Below, one piece after another: positions 7,902 to 16,454 of a stretch of 64,000 bases of DNA. The notes under the pieces are model-generated. The model had not been told where the DNA came from. It searched no databases and saw nothing but the letters and a program-made list of their open reading frames with translations. Source of the DNA: Nonomuraea cypriaca (lineage in GTDB: Bacteria; Actinomycetota; Actinomycetes; Streptosporangiales; Streptosporangiaceae); assembly GCF_015645445.1 (NCBI RefSeq), contig NZ_JADOGI010000027.1, forward strand, positions 1 to 64,000, read 5' to 3'. Both the position numbers and the translations under genes were made by a program. How positions within the stretch are numbered: position 1 is the first letter of the stretch; the number at the start of each line of letters is the position of its first letter.

Positions 7902-8465
7902 TCAGGCGGGGGTGCGCAGCGTGGCCAGCGCGGTGGACCAGGCGATGAGCTGGTCGAGTGTGGTGGCCAGCGCGGTCGTGTGGTGGTCGGCGGGGGTGAA
8001 CTCGGTGAAGCCGGTGAAGTCCTGGTGCAGGCTGAGCGCGACCTGGGCGGTGACGTCGGCGACCTGCAGGGCGCCCAGCACGGGGCGGAGTGCTTCGACG
8101 GCGCGGACACCGCCATCGAAGCCGTAGGAGACGAAGGCGGCCGCCTTGTTGTGCCATTCGGCGTGGACGCGGTCGAGGGCGTTCTTGAGCTTGCCGGGGG
8201 CGGAGTGGTTGTACTCGGGGGTGACGAAGAGGAAGCCGTCGTAGCCGGCGATGGTGCGGGCCCAGGAGTTGGTGTGGTCGTGGGTGTAGCGGCCGGTGGC
8301 CGGCGGCAGCGGCTCGTCCAGATCGGGCAGGTCGAACGCGGCAAGGTCGACCAGGTCGAATCGGGCGTCCTCGCGCTGGCCGGCGTGCTTGAGCACCCAG
8401 TTCGCGACGGGCTCGCCGCGACGGCCGGGGCGGGTGCTGGCCAGAACGACAGCGATCTTGATCAT
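7902..8465 (-). CDS. NADPH-dependent FMN reductase
   Basis: A 187-residue flavodoxin-fold reductase that uses NAD(P)H to reduce FMN, supplying reduced flavin or reducing quinones and azo compounds. Residues 1-20 contain the phosphate loop ASTRPGRRGEPVANW. The family motif PEYNHSAPGKLKNALD (about 83-98) binds the flavin, and the C-terminal ALQVADVTAQVALSLHQDF is typical. It is last in the minus-strand cassette after the TetX-like monooxygenase. A remnant of a paralogue lies at 54.8 kb. Ribosome site AAAGG precedes the ATG. Confidence 0.9.
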   Translation of the reverse strand: MIKIAVVLASTRPGRRGEPVANWVLKHAGQREDARFDLVDLAAFDLPDLDEPLPPATGRYTHDHTNSWARTIAGYDGFLFVTPEYNHSAPGKLKNALDRVHAEWHNKAAAFVSYGFDGGVRAVEALRPVLGALQVADVTAQVALSLHQDFTGFTEFTPADHHTTALATTLDQLIAWSTALATLRTPA

Positions 8466-8560
8466 GGTGTGGCGCCTTTCAGATCGGATTGCGGGGATGG
8501 TGGCCGCCGGGCCGGGCGGCCCGGGGCGTGGGTGGGCCCGGCAGCGGGCCGGGGTGGTGG

Positions 8561-9700
8561 TCAGCCCGGCTGGCCGGTGAACATCTCGGCCAGCCGGGTG
8601 ACGGCGTTGGGGCCGAACATCAGCTCCAGGGATGCGGCCGATTCGGCGGCGGAGGTCTCACTGCGTGCGAACAGCGCTTTTTCGTAGGCGGCCAGGGCGT
8701 TCTCGATGTCGCCGGGGTGCTCGGCGATGGCCTGGCCGAGTTCGGCGCCGTCCAGCATGGCGAGGTTGGCGCCCTCGCCGGCGAAGGGCGACATGACGTG
8801 CGCGGCGTCGCCGAGCAGGGTCACGCCGGGGACGCGCTCCCAGCGGTGTGCGACGGGCAGGGCGTGGATGCGGCGCGCGGTCAGGGGGCCGTCGGCGTTG
8901 GTGATGAGGGTCTGGAAGCGGGCGTCCCAGTCGGTGAAGCAGGCCAGCAGCGCGGCTTTGGCGGCGGGGGTGTCGGTGAAGTCGATGCCGTCCAGGTGGT
9001 CCTGTTCGGTCCGCAGGGCGGTGTAGACGTGCAGGCTGCCATCGCTTTCTCGGTGGGCGAGGATGCCGCGCGTCCCGTCCAGGGCGATGAAGAAGCCGCC
9101 ACCAATGAGGTCGGCGCTGTCGGGGTGGCGGGTGTCGGCCTCGAGCAGGTCGAGTTCGACGAAGGAGATGCCGGTGTAGGCCGGGTGCGCCGCGGAGACC
9201 AGCGGCCGGATCTTCGACCAGGCGCCGTCGGCGCCGACCAGCAGATCGGCGGTGATGGTGGAGCCGTCGGCGAAGGTCACGTCGTGACGCCCGTCGCCCA
9301 GCGGGCGGGCGCCGGTGGCCTTGACGCCCCAGCGGATCATGCCGTCGGGCAGGGAGTCCAGCAGCAGGTCGCGCAGCCGGCCGCGATCGACCTCCGGGCG
9401 CCCGCCCGTGCCGTCGTCAGGCTGCTGCAGGACGACGTCGGCGTGGTGGTCCAGCAGCCGCATCTCCTCTCCGCCCTCATGAATGATCGTGCGGAATGGC
9501 TCGTACAGGCCGGCGGCGTGCAGTGCGATCTGCCCGTTGTTCTCGTGGATGTCGAGCATGCCGCCCTGGGTGCGGACGTGCCGGCCGGCTTCCAGGTCGA
9601 ACACCGCCGCCTGGAGGCCGCAGGTGTGCAGGACGCGCGCCAGGGTCAGGCCGCCGAGGCCGGCGCCGATGATCGCGATGGGGCGGTGTGCAGTGGTCAT
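8561..9700 (-). CDS. FAD-dependent monooxygenase, TetX-like
   Basis: A 379-residue class A flavoprotein monooxygenase. The dinucleotide fold is at the N-terminus (IIGAGLGGLTLARVL, residues 9-23), the GD motif appears as LLVGADGAWSKIRPL (about 154-168), and the second FAD motif is LLGDAAHVMSPFAGEGANLA (about 296-315). That last segment and the overall length are characteristic of the TetX/tetracycline-destructase branch. It would hydroxylate a polycyclic or aromatic substrate using NADPH and oxygen; the real substrate is unknown. AAGGAG precedes the ATG. It sits in a cassette with a flavin reductase, a hydrolase and a broken efflux pump. Confidence 0.85.
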   Translation of the reverse strand: MTTAHRPIAIIGAGLGGLTLARVLHTCGLQAAVFDLEAGRHVRTQGGMLDIHENNGQIALHAAGLYEPFRTIIHEGGEEMRLLDHHADVVLQQPDDGTGGRPEVDRGRLRDLLLDSLPDGMIRWGVKATGARPLGDGRHDVTFADGSTITADLLVGADGAWSKIRPLVSAAHPAYTGISFVELDLLEADTRHPDSADLIGGGFFIALDGTRGILAHRESDGSLHVYTALRTEQDHLDGIDFTDTPAAKAALLACFTDWDARFQTLITNADGPLTARRIHALPVAHRWERVPGVTLLGDAAHVMSPFAGEGANLAMLDGAELGQAIAEHPGDIENALAAYEKALFARSETSAAESAASLELMFGPNAVTRLAEMFTGQPG

Positions 9701-9841
9701 GACGGTGCTCCTTGCTGGACGTGCGGGTGCAGAACGTGCGGGCGGTGGCAGCCATCTCGGGCCGAAGCGGCGGTGCGGTTCAGACTGGGCGGCCGGATTG
9801 CGGCCGGATTGGTCGGGTCCGGCCGCTGGTGGCTGGGCCGG

Positions 9842-10585
9842 TTATGCCAGGAAGCGGTCGATGGCGGCGAAGGTGGCCTCGGGTTCCTCGCGGATGGGCA
9901 GGTGTCCAGCGCCGGGGATGAGTTCGAACTGCGCGTGCGGGAGCGCGGCCGCGTACGCCCGCCCGTAGGCAGGGGTCACCACCTGGTCGTTCTCGCCCCA
10001 GGCCACCAGCACGGGGCGGGTGAAGGCGGCCAGGCGGGGCAGCAGGCCGGGGTCTTGCAGGTGAGGTCCGGCGTAGGCGCGCAGGGCAGTCATGGTCTGC
10101 GGGGGCGGCCCGTTGCGCGGTGCCGGTGTGGCGGCTGCGGGTGCGGGTGTGGGGCCGGCGGGGAGAGGCCCGCTGGGCAGGGTGAGCGACTGGCCGGGCA
10201 CCACCGGTCCGATGGCGTCCATGAGGACGAGCCGGGAGATCTGGTGGTGGCGGTCGTCCACGGCCATCTGGGCGGCGACCCAGCCTCCGAAGGACGTGCC
10301 GAGGACCGTGACGTCGCTCAGGTCGAGGTGGCCGAGCAGGTCCAGGTAGAGCGCGGCGAGGGCGGCCACGGAGTCGAGGTCGCCGGGCCGTGCGGTGTCG
10401 TCCCAGCCCGGGTGGACGGGCGCCAGCACCCGGTGGCGAGGGGAGAAATGGTCGATGACGGGGGTGATGCTGCCGGGGCCGTGGGCGCCGTGCAGGAGGA
10501 GGATCGGGGTGCCGCGGCCGGCCTCGCGCAGGACGAGGTCGAGGCCGGGCCGGGGCTGGACGGTGCGCCGAAGCGGCGTGGTCAT
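9842..10585 (-). CDS. Alpha/beta hydrolase
   Basis: A 247-residue alpha/beta hydrolase. LLLHGAHGPGS (about residues 33-43) gives the oxyanion loop, VLGTSFGGWVA (about 100-110) holds the serine nucleophile, and GAGHLPIREEP near the end supplies the catalytic His. The ATG at 10585 is preferred to one further upstream because GGAGA stands nine bases before it. An insertion rich in Pro and Ala (about residues 146-170) lies in the cap region. Its partners suggest action on the same compound as the TetX-like enzyme. Confidence 0.85.
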   Translation of the reverse strand: MTTPLRRTVQPRPGLDLVLREAGRGTPILLLHGAHGPGSITPVIDHFSPRHRVLAPVHPGWDDTARPGDLDSVAALAALYLDLLGHLDLSDVTVLGTSFGGWVAAQMAVDDRHHQISRLVLMDAIGPVVPGQSLTLPSGPLPAGPTPAPAAATPAPRNGPPPQTMTALRAYAGPHLQDPGLLPRLAAFTRPVLVAWGENDQVVTPAYGRAYAAALPHAQFELIPGAGHLPIREEPEATFAAIDRFLA

Positions 10586-10743
10586 GGCGTTTCTCCGGGT
10601 CGAGGAGTGGACGGGGCTGCGCGGCGCCGTTGAAGTCACCGGCCGACGGCGAAGAACTCGGTCGTCCGGCCCGGCCCGTTGACCTGGGCATGTGGGCCGT
10701 ACTCGGCGGTGGACGCACCTACGGACGGGTGGTGGTCACGGCG

Positions 10744-11598
10744 TCATCGCGGCTCGGACGGGGCGGGTGCGGGCTTGGGCGGTCGGCTGCGCAGCGGGAC
10801 TTCGTTGATCAGCCAGGACAGGGCGAACCAGGCGGCGGTGGTGACGGCGACGGCCAGGAAGATCCGGCCGGTGCCATGGGCGACCGCATCCAGGTACGCG
10901 GGGCCCGTCGCGGGGGTCCGGCCGTTCAGGGCCCGGGTGAACCGGGCGCCGAAGACCACGCCGGTGACCAGCGACAGCACCGAGGCGAGGATGAAGTTGC
11001 CGCGGCGGAACATGTGCAGCGGGATCACTGGGTCGGCGGCCCGCCGCCCGGCCGCCACGAACACCGCCAGCGCGGCCGCGGCCAGCGCGGTCAGGCCGAG
11101 GATCGGCGCGGAGAGCCAGGCGTAGTGGACGCCGGCCCAGGTCGCCGCCAGCACCACAGCCCCGATGGCCACCGCCAGTGAGGCGATCCCGGCGTAGTCG
11201 ATCGTGACGTTGCGGCGGGTGGCGGGCAGGTGCAGCAGCGCCGCGCACCAGGCGAAGGCCGGCAGGCCCAGCGGGATGTTGATGTAGAACGCCCACCGCC
11301 AGCTGAGGGAATCGGAGATCACTCCGCCCAGCAGCGGTCCGCCGATGGTGCCGATCGCCATGACCACCGCGGTCATCCCCTGGTAGCGGCCCCGCTCCCG
11401 GGGCGGCACCAGCGCGCCGATGATCGAGAACGCCCCCCACCATCAGGCCGCCCACGCCCAGGCCCAGCAGCGCGGTTGTCGAGCATTCCGAGCAGCATCG
11501 CCAGCATGACCCCGAACAGGATCATCCCGATCGAGCGCCCCGGCCGGCGCGGGCGCCTGCGGGACGGGCGTGTCCGCCGTGTCGGCCGTGTCGGCCAT
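10744..11598 (-). pseudogene. DHA2-family MFS drug exporter, multiply broken
   Basis: Remnant of an EmrB/QacA-type 14-helix exporter. The start MADTADTADTPVPQAP at 11598 has a GGGGGTGAT ribosome site and reads in a shifted frame into GMILFGVMLAMLLGMLDN. The sequence then jumps to LLGLGVGGLMVGG, so helices 2-4 are missing. A further shift leads to AFSIIGALVPPRERGRYQG and on through helices 5-8. A second internal gap joins ASVLSLVTGVVFGA to a C-terminal end, ALSWLINEVPLR. At least two deletions and two frame changes make function very unlikely. The divergent double TetR was probably its repressor. Confidence 0.8.
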
Positions 11599-11626
11599 GA
11601 CCGATCACCCCCAAAAAAACAAGAAC

Positions 11627-11642
11627 CAGCACACTCGTGCTG
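11627..11642. promoter_or_regulatory. Palindrome in the MFS/double-TetR intergenic region
   Basis: CAGCAC and GTGCTG flank a four-base centre, within the 110-base gap between the MFS remnant and the tandem TetR gene. It is a candidate operator for one half of that regulator. A copy of TGTTCCG, repeated beyond the 3' end of the same gene, lies nearby at 11678-11684. Confidence 0.4.
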
Positions 11643-11708
11643 TCACTTCGAAACCATAACAGCTCCACTGAAAGAGTTGTTCCGGCAGGTGCCGTTAGAC
11701 TGGGGGGC

Positions 11709-12992
11709 ATGACCGAGGCCACCATGGGGCGCAGAGAGCGCAAGAAGGCCCGCACCCGGCAGGCGATCGCCGACGCCGCGCTGCAGCTGTTCCTGGAGCG
11801 CGGCTTCGATCAGGTCGCGATCAAGGACGTGGCCGAGGCGGCGGATGTGTCGATGAGCGGGCTGTTCAAGCACTTCCCGACCAAGGAGGCCCTGGTCTTC
11901 GACGAGGAGGACGACGTCCAGGCCAGCCTTGTCTCCGCGGTCGGTGACCGCCCGCAGGGAACATCGGTCCTGCAGGCCCTGCGGGCCTGGCTGCTGACCC
12001 GCGCCTGCGAGGGTTCCGCCGATCCGCGCACGGCCGCGTTCCTCGACCTCATCGCCCGCACCCCGGCGCTGAGCGACTACGCCCGCCGCATGTGGCGGCG
12101 ACACGAAGAAGAACTGGCCCAAGCGATCCGCCAGGCCGGGCCGGACACCCCGCGCGCCGACATCGCCGCCCGCGCGGTGGCCCGGTTCGTCCTGGATCGC
12201 GCCCAGCCCTGGCAGCCCGGTGATTTGCACGCCGAGCTCGATGCCGCTTTCACCCTGCTCACCCACGGCTGGCCGGCACCCGAACTGCACGCCACGCCGC
12301 ATCCCCCGCCCTGCACGGCCCCATCCTCCTCCTCGGCGCCGCCGTCACCGGCCCGCCCGCCGGGGCTACGCGAACGCAAGAAGGCCGCCACCCGGCAGGC
12401 CATCACCGAGACCGCAGTGGAGCTGTTCACCGTGCGTGGCTACGACAACGTCGGGGTCCGCGAGATCGCCGAGGCGGCCGGCACCTCGATCGCGACCTTG
12501 TTCACCTACTTCCCCGACGGCAAGGCCGGCCTGGTCTTCCCCGGCGACCGCAGCGACCACATCGCCGCTCTCGTCCGTACCGTCCATTTCCGCCGGCCCG
12601 GGCAGAGCGTGCTCGCAGCACTGCACGACCACATGGCCGGGCGCGGCCCGTTCGAGGCGAACCCCACGCCCGATGAGCAATGCGTGCTCGACCTCATCCG
12701 CGCCACCCCGGAACTGCGCGACTACGCGCTGCGTTCCTGGATCGTGGCCCAGGAACCGCTCACCACCGCCATCGCTCAAGAGGCCGCGCTGCGCGCCGAC
12801 GACCTCACCGCCCGGCTCCTGGCCCGCTACGTCCTGCAGATACCCGACCTCGCCGCCGCCACCGCCGACGCCCGCCGCACCCTGGACGTGGTCATCGGCC
12901 TCCTCGAACGCGGATGGCCTGCCAGCCTCACCAACCAACCACCGGAACACCGCCCGGGCGGGAGAGCTCCCCAGTCAGGGTGTTCCGTATAG
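11709..12992 (+). CDS. Tandem double TetR-family regulator (two full TetR units in one chain)
   Basis: A 427-residue protein containing two complete TetR units. Unit 1 has the DNA-binding helices at about residues 8-60 (RRERKKARTRQAIADAALQL, then VAEAADVSMSGLFKHFPTK) and a ligand domain to about 195. A Pro/Ser-rich linker (about 195-218) leads to unit 2, which repeats the pattern at about 219-275 (LRERKKAATRQAITETAVEL, then IAEAAGTSIATLFTYFPDG), with its own C-terminal domain to the end. Ordinary TetR proteins are ~200 residues and dimerise; here the pseudo-dimer is covalent. The start is the ATG directly after GGGGGG. It is divergent from the MFS/hydrolase/monooxygenase/FMN-reductase genes, its expected targets. 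Confidence 0.85.
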   Translation: MTEATMGRRERKKARTRQAIADAALQLFLERGFDQVAIKDVAEAADVSMSGLFKHFPTKEALVFDEEDDVQASLVSAVGDRPQGTSVLQALRAWLLTRACEGSADPRTAAFLDLIARTPALSDYARRMWRRHEEELAQAIRQAGPDTPRADIAARAVARFVLDRAQPWQPGDLHAELDAAFTLLTHGWPAPELHATPHPPPCTAPSSSSAPPSPARPPGLRERKKAATRQAITETAVELFTVRGYDNVGVREIAEAAGTSIATLFTYFPDGKAGLVFPGDRSDHIAALVRTVHFRRPGQSVLAALHDHMAGRGPFEANPTPDEQCVLDLIRATPELRDYALRSWIVAQEPLTTAIAQEAALRADDLTARLLARYVLQIPDLAAATADARRTLDVVIGLLERGWPASLTNQPPEHRPGGRAPQSGCSV

Positions 12993-13012
12993 GTGTTCCG
13001 CGTACTGTTCCG
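12981..13012. repeat. Three direct repeats of TGTTCCG before the recombinase gene
   Basis: TGTTCCG occurs at 12981-12987, 12994-13000 and 13006-13012, spaced 13 and 12 bases. The first copy lies inside the end of the double-TetR gene and the last touches the GTG start of the recombinase. A fourth copy is in the double-TetR promoter (11678-11684). Candidates are recombinase accessory sites or regulator half-sites. Confidence 0.5.
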
Positions 13013-13627
13013 GTGAAGGGGCTATCCAGAACACTTGAGGGCCTGAACGGAACCCGCGTCGGCTACGCCCGCTGCTCAACCGACGAGCAAGACGTGATCA
13101 TCCAGACCGAGCAACTCCTGACCCTCGGCGTCCCCGAAGACCGGATCTACATCGACCGCGGCTTCTCCGGCACCACCCGCCGCAACCGCGCCGGCCTCGA
13201 CCAGGCCCTCGCCGCCGTATGGGACGGAAGTATCTTCACCGTGACGAAGTTCGACCGGTTCGCCCGCAACATGGCCGAGGCCAACGAGATCCTCACCGGC
13301 CTGTCCGGACGCGGCGTCCTGTTCGGCCTGAACGCCAACGTCTACGACTGGACCGACCCGTTCGGGCGGCTGTTCCTGCAGACCCTCGCCATGGTGGCCG
13401 AGTTCGAGGCCAACCTCGGGCACTTGCGGACCCGTGAGGGTATGACCCTGGCCAAGAAGAACGGCAAGCTCAAGGGCAAGCAACCCAAACTGCCCGAACC
13501 CGCCCGACGCTCCATCCGCCGACGATACGCCGCGGGCGAGGTGTCCCTGGCCGACCTGGCCACCGAGTACAGCGTCGGACGCTCCACCATCCACCGCATC
13601 ATCCACGGGCCAGAAACCTCCGGGTAG
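13013..13627 (+). CDS. Serine recombinase (resolvase/invertase family)
   Basis: A 204-residue small serine recombinase. The catalytic segment VGYARCSTDEQD (about residues 17-28) contains the nucleophilic Ser. Conserved arginines appear in FDRFARNMAEANEIL, the long E helix in FLQTLAMVAEFEANL, and a C-terminal helix-turn-helix is seen in SLADLATEYSVGRSTIHRII. It would cut and rejoin DNA at short crossover sites. The GTG at 13013 is the only sensible start but lacks a clear ribosome site. The TGTTCCG array immediately upstream is a candidate recombination or control site. Confidence 0.85.
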   Translation: MKGLSRTLEGLNGTRVGYARCSTDEQDVIIQTEQLLTLGVPEDRIYIDRGFSGTTRRNRAGLDQALAAVWDGSIFTVTKFDRFARNMAEANEILTGLSGRGVLFGLNANVYDWTDPFGRLFLQTLAMVAEFEANLGHLRTREGMTLAKKNGKLKGKQPKLPEPARRSIRRRYAAGEVSLADLATEYSVGRSTIHRIIHGPETSG

Positions 13628-13731
13628 AACCCTTAAGCGATCACATACCGGAACCGGTCGTCACGCTTCGCGCAAGATCATTCTCACCGCCAACGGCCGC
13701 TCCTGGGTTCCCCGACCCCGGAACACCTCGG

Positions 13732-14160
13732 GTGATCTTGTCGAGAAACGAACGTTATCGAGACGCGAACCGGTCACTGGTGTACGCCAGTGTCGTCGCG
13801 ATCCTGGTCGTCGGCTACGTGGCCGTCGTGGCGCTGCTGGCCGGCGGGCTGAGGTTGTCGCAGACGATGGCCGCCGCGCTCACCGCGGCGGGCGCGGCCC
13901 TCGCGCTGGCGCCGCTGCGCAACCTCGCGCAGAGTACGGTCAACCGGGTGATGTACGGCGACCGCCACGACCCCGCGAGCGCGCTCACCCGGCTCGGCAC
14001 CCGGCTGCAGGCGGTACGGCTGCACGACGACCTGATCAGGTCGCGTGCCGAGGTGGTGGCCTCCCGGGAGGACGAGCGCCGCCGGCTGCGCCGCGACCTC
14101 CACGATGGGCTGGGCCCGGCTCCGGCCGCCATCGGGCTCAAGGCCGGGCTCGCGGCCCGC
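13732..14160 (+). pseudogene. NarL-type sensor histidine kinase, internally and 3' deleted
   Basis: The frame carries the last membrane helices of a sensor kinase (SLVYASVVAILVVGYVAVVA), the conserved cytoplasmic link NRVMYGDRHDPASALTRLG, and then jumps to the HisKA_3 phospho-acceptor helix REDERRRLRRDLHDGLGPAP. The sensor linker normally between these and the whole ATP-binding domain after the His box are missing. After about 14160 the translation no longer resembles the family. With no ATPase domain it cannot phosphorylate itself, so it is called a remnant. No cognate response regulator is adjacent. Confidence 0.75.
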
Positions 14161-14240
14161 ACGAAGCCGGATGGTTTCCCGGACCGGCCGGGACGGATGT
14201 CCCGTGACGGCGGGACGCGGGCCCACCCATCCTGGCCGCC

Positions 14241-14756
14241 ATGCGGACACGGATGGTCAGCGGACTCGGCCTGATGGCCTCAGGGCCGATCTGTCTCGCC
14301 GGGTCCATGACACACCCGGCATCCTGTGACCTCCTCTGGGCCGCCGGCGCCTGGCTCGCCGTGGCGGCGACGGCGCTGGTGTACCGGGACCTGGCCGGCC
14401 CGGCGGCCGGCAGCGCCCGCGCGCCCGCCGCCGTCGCCATGGCGCTGCTGGGCGTCGTCGCGTCGGCCGGGACGGTGGAGGCGACACTCAGAGCGGCCGG
14501 CGACCTGGCGCCGCATGCCGTCACGCTGCTCGCCCTGCTCTGGGCCGCCGCCGCCGGCGTGGCGGGGCTGGCGTACGCGGCAGGCCGCGCCGGGCTGATA
14601 CCGGCGGCGGCCGGCGTGATCGCCGCAGTGGCCGCGCTGCTCGGCACGCTCACCGGTGACCCGGGCGCTCCCTATCTCCTCGGCGCCGTCCCGCTCGGCG
14701 CCGGGCTGCTCGCCGAAGCGATCCGATCACGCTCGTTGAAGGGACCTGCCTCATGA
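14241..14756 (+). CDS. Multi-pass hypothetical membrane protein
   Basis: A 171-residue protein with about five hydrophobic segments separated by short Ala/Gly/Arg loops and a charged end (EAIRSRSLKGPAS). No family is recognised. The ATG at 14241 lacks a strong ribosome site. Its stop overlaps the ATG of the next small gene by the ATGA arrangement (14753-14756), which supports both being real and translationally coupled. Confidence 0.5.
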   Translation: MRTRMVSGLGLMASGPICLAGSMTHPASCDLLWAAGAWLAVAATALVYRDLAGPAAGSARAPAAVAMALLGVVASAGTVEATLRAAGDLAPHAVTLLALLWAAAAGVAGLAYAAGRAGLIPAAAGVIAAVAALLGTLTGDPGAPYLLGAVPLGAGLLAEAIRSRSLKGPAS

Positions 14757-15272
14757 GAACCGTCAACAAGATCGTCTCGTACGCATCCACATCCGCGCCG
14801 AACCGGCGCGGCCTAACCAGTCGCCGCCTCCGATGAGCTCGATGCCGGTTCCGGGCGTGCAGGCCAAGCCGCCGCCGCGCCGCCGGCCTGGGGACCCTAC
14901 TACTCGCCCGGCGCCAAGCGCGCCAAGACACTCGGCACCATCACCGCGACCGGCGAGGACCACGAAGTGATCCCGTCCGCCGCCACACTGACCGTGTCCG
15001 GCACCATCTCCGACCTCACCCGCGCGTCGTCCACCTGCGGATGGGCGGTGTTCAACATCGCCACGGTCAACCCGGCCGGCAACAAGGTGACCTGGAAGCG
15101 GCATCACGCACGCACCCGCGCCCATCGCACACCGAAGAAGTTCTCCTTCACCAACCACCGGGTGTACCAGGTCGAGCTGAAGGTATGCGCAGAGCGCCGG
15201 GCCGGCGAGCCGTCCATCCAATGCACCGCCGGCAACCCCGCCTGGAAGACCATCTACCTCTCCCCACGCTGA
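14753..15272 (+). pseudogene. Small secreted hypothetical protein with a broken signal peptide
   Basis: A start with ribosome site AGGGA opens MRTVNKIVSYASTS, the kind of head that begins an export signal, but this frame stops after 27 codons. The mature part continues in another frame from about 14858: QAAAAPPAWGPYYSPGAK, then TITATGEDHEV and STCGWAVFNIATV, up to the stop at 15270-15272. The QAAAAPPA segment looks like a signal-peptidase site. The mature region resembles short secreted beta-rich proteins common in actinomycetes. A frameshift (or reading error) inside the signal sequence separates the two parts. Confidence 0.6.
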
Positions 15273-15611
15273 CCCTGCCTTCCCGCCGGGAGACTCCACG
15301 GCGCTCGTCACGTACACCGCGTGAGTGGCACCACGAACCGAACGATTCAGCCGGCCGTCGGCACCCTGACCATGGCAGGCCTCATTCGACGGCACCGGAC
15401 CGACTTCTGGAAGGGGACACCTGGCGAAGAGCGCGCGCTTGCACATTGCCTTAACGATGCCGGTGCAAGGGGTGATCAGGTGATGCCCGACCCCGGAGCC
15501 CTATCAATAACGCGTAAGGCCTGCGGGCCTAACTCGTTCTGCACGCTCCGTCAAACCATGTGGGTCCGGCGAGCGCGGGGTCGACCGGGATACGACACCA
15601 AGGAGAAAATC

Positions 15612-16454
15612 ATGAAACGCATCGCGATGAACTGCACCATCCTCACTCGGTTCGCAGTCACCGAAGCCGAGGCCCTGAGCAGCCTCTTACCGTTCTCCCG
15701 CAACCAGCAGCGGCTCGTGCCCAAGAGCGCTGTGTCACGCCGTCGGCAGGCTGCCGTCGCCGTGACCGGTGCCCTCCTGTTGGGCCTGACCGGCGCTGTT
15801 TCGCTGGTACAGCCGGCAGCCGCCGCGGCTCCACCGCTGAAAGGCGCTGGAACGTGCAAGAACATCGATATCGTCTACCGGCCTAAATCCGCATTCCCCG
15901 ACACCAAGCAGGGACGCGGCGCCTTCCTGATTCAGGCCATCAAAGTCGAACCGGCAGTTATGTGTCTCGTCAACGCCGAACGAGCCGCGGCCAACCTACG
16001 GCCGCTGCAGAGGTTTCTCCGGCTGAAGGGAACCCCCGCACTCTCCAGCGCCTCAGCCAGGCACGCCGCAGAAGCCGTCAAGCTGCGCTGGTGGGGAGAC
16101 GTGGAGCCGGGTAAGAACTGCCGCCCCATGAAGAACGACCCCACCAAGTGCGACCCGCACATCAATCCGCAGACTGGATCCACCCCGCTCAGCCGTGCCC
16201 AAGCCCTCGGCTACGGTCGCCGCTGCGCCTCGTTCTCCATCGCGGAGAACGCCTACGTGGGATGGGGAAGCGCCTCTGTCACACCCCGGGCGGCCGTCAC
16301 GTGGTGGATGAACAGCAAGCTGCACCGCGACACCATCCTCAACCCGACCTTCGAGGAGATGTACACCAAGGTGGCCTGGGGAAGCGCGGATCCGGACGCC
16401 GGGTCCACCATCCCGGCCCTGACCTACGTGCAGATGTTTGGGCGCTGCAGCTGA
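15612..16454 (+). CDS. Secreted CAP-domain (SCP/PR1-like) protein
   Basis: A 280-residue exported protein. A long N-terminus contains a basic patch and hydrophobic core (RRRQAAVAVTGALLLGLTG, about residues 42-60) ending near PAAAAAPP. The CAP domain follows: CLVNAERAAANLRPL (about 120-134), ASARHAAEAVKLRWWG with a ligand-type His, AENAYVGWGSASVTPRAAVT, and a closing segment TKVAWGSADPD. CAP proteins are secreted and act in lipid binding, proteolysis or cell interaction; the exact role is not predictable. The ATG follows AGGAGA by five bases. A small inverted repeat (AGGCC/GGCCT) lies upstream in the otherwise empty 15273-15611 region. Confidence 0.75.
   Translation: MKRIAMNCTILTRFAVTEAEALSSLLPFSRNQQRLVPKSAVSRRRQAAVAVTGALLLGLTGAVSLVQPAAAAAPPLKGAGTCKNIDIVYRPKSAFPDTKQGRGAFLIQAIKVEPAVMCLVNAERAAANLRPLQRFLRLKGTPALSSASARHAAEAVKLRWWGDVEPGKNCRPMKNDPTKCDPHINPQTGSTPLSRAQALGYGRRCASFSIAENAYVGWGSASVTPRAAVTWWMNSKLHRDTILNPTFEEMYTKVAWGSADPDAGSTIPALTYVQMFGRCS

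Noticed and set aside
8489-10633. 714-codon plus-strand open frame
   Set aside because: It is antisense to the FAD monooxygenase and hydrolase genes, Gly/Val/Gln-rich and without any domain; a codon-bias artefact.
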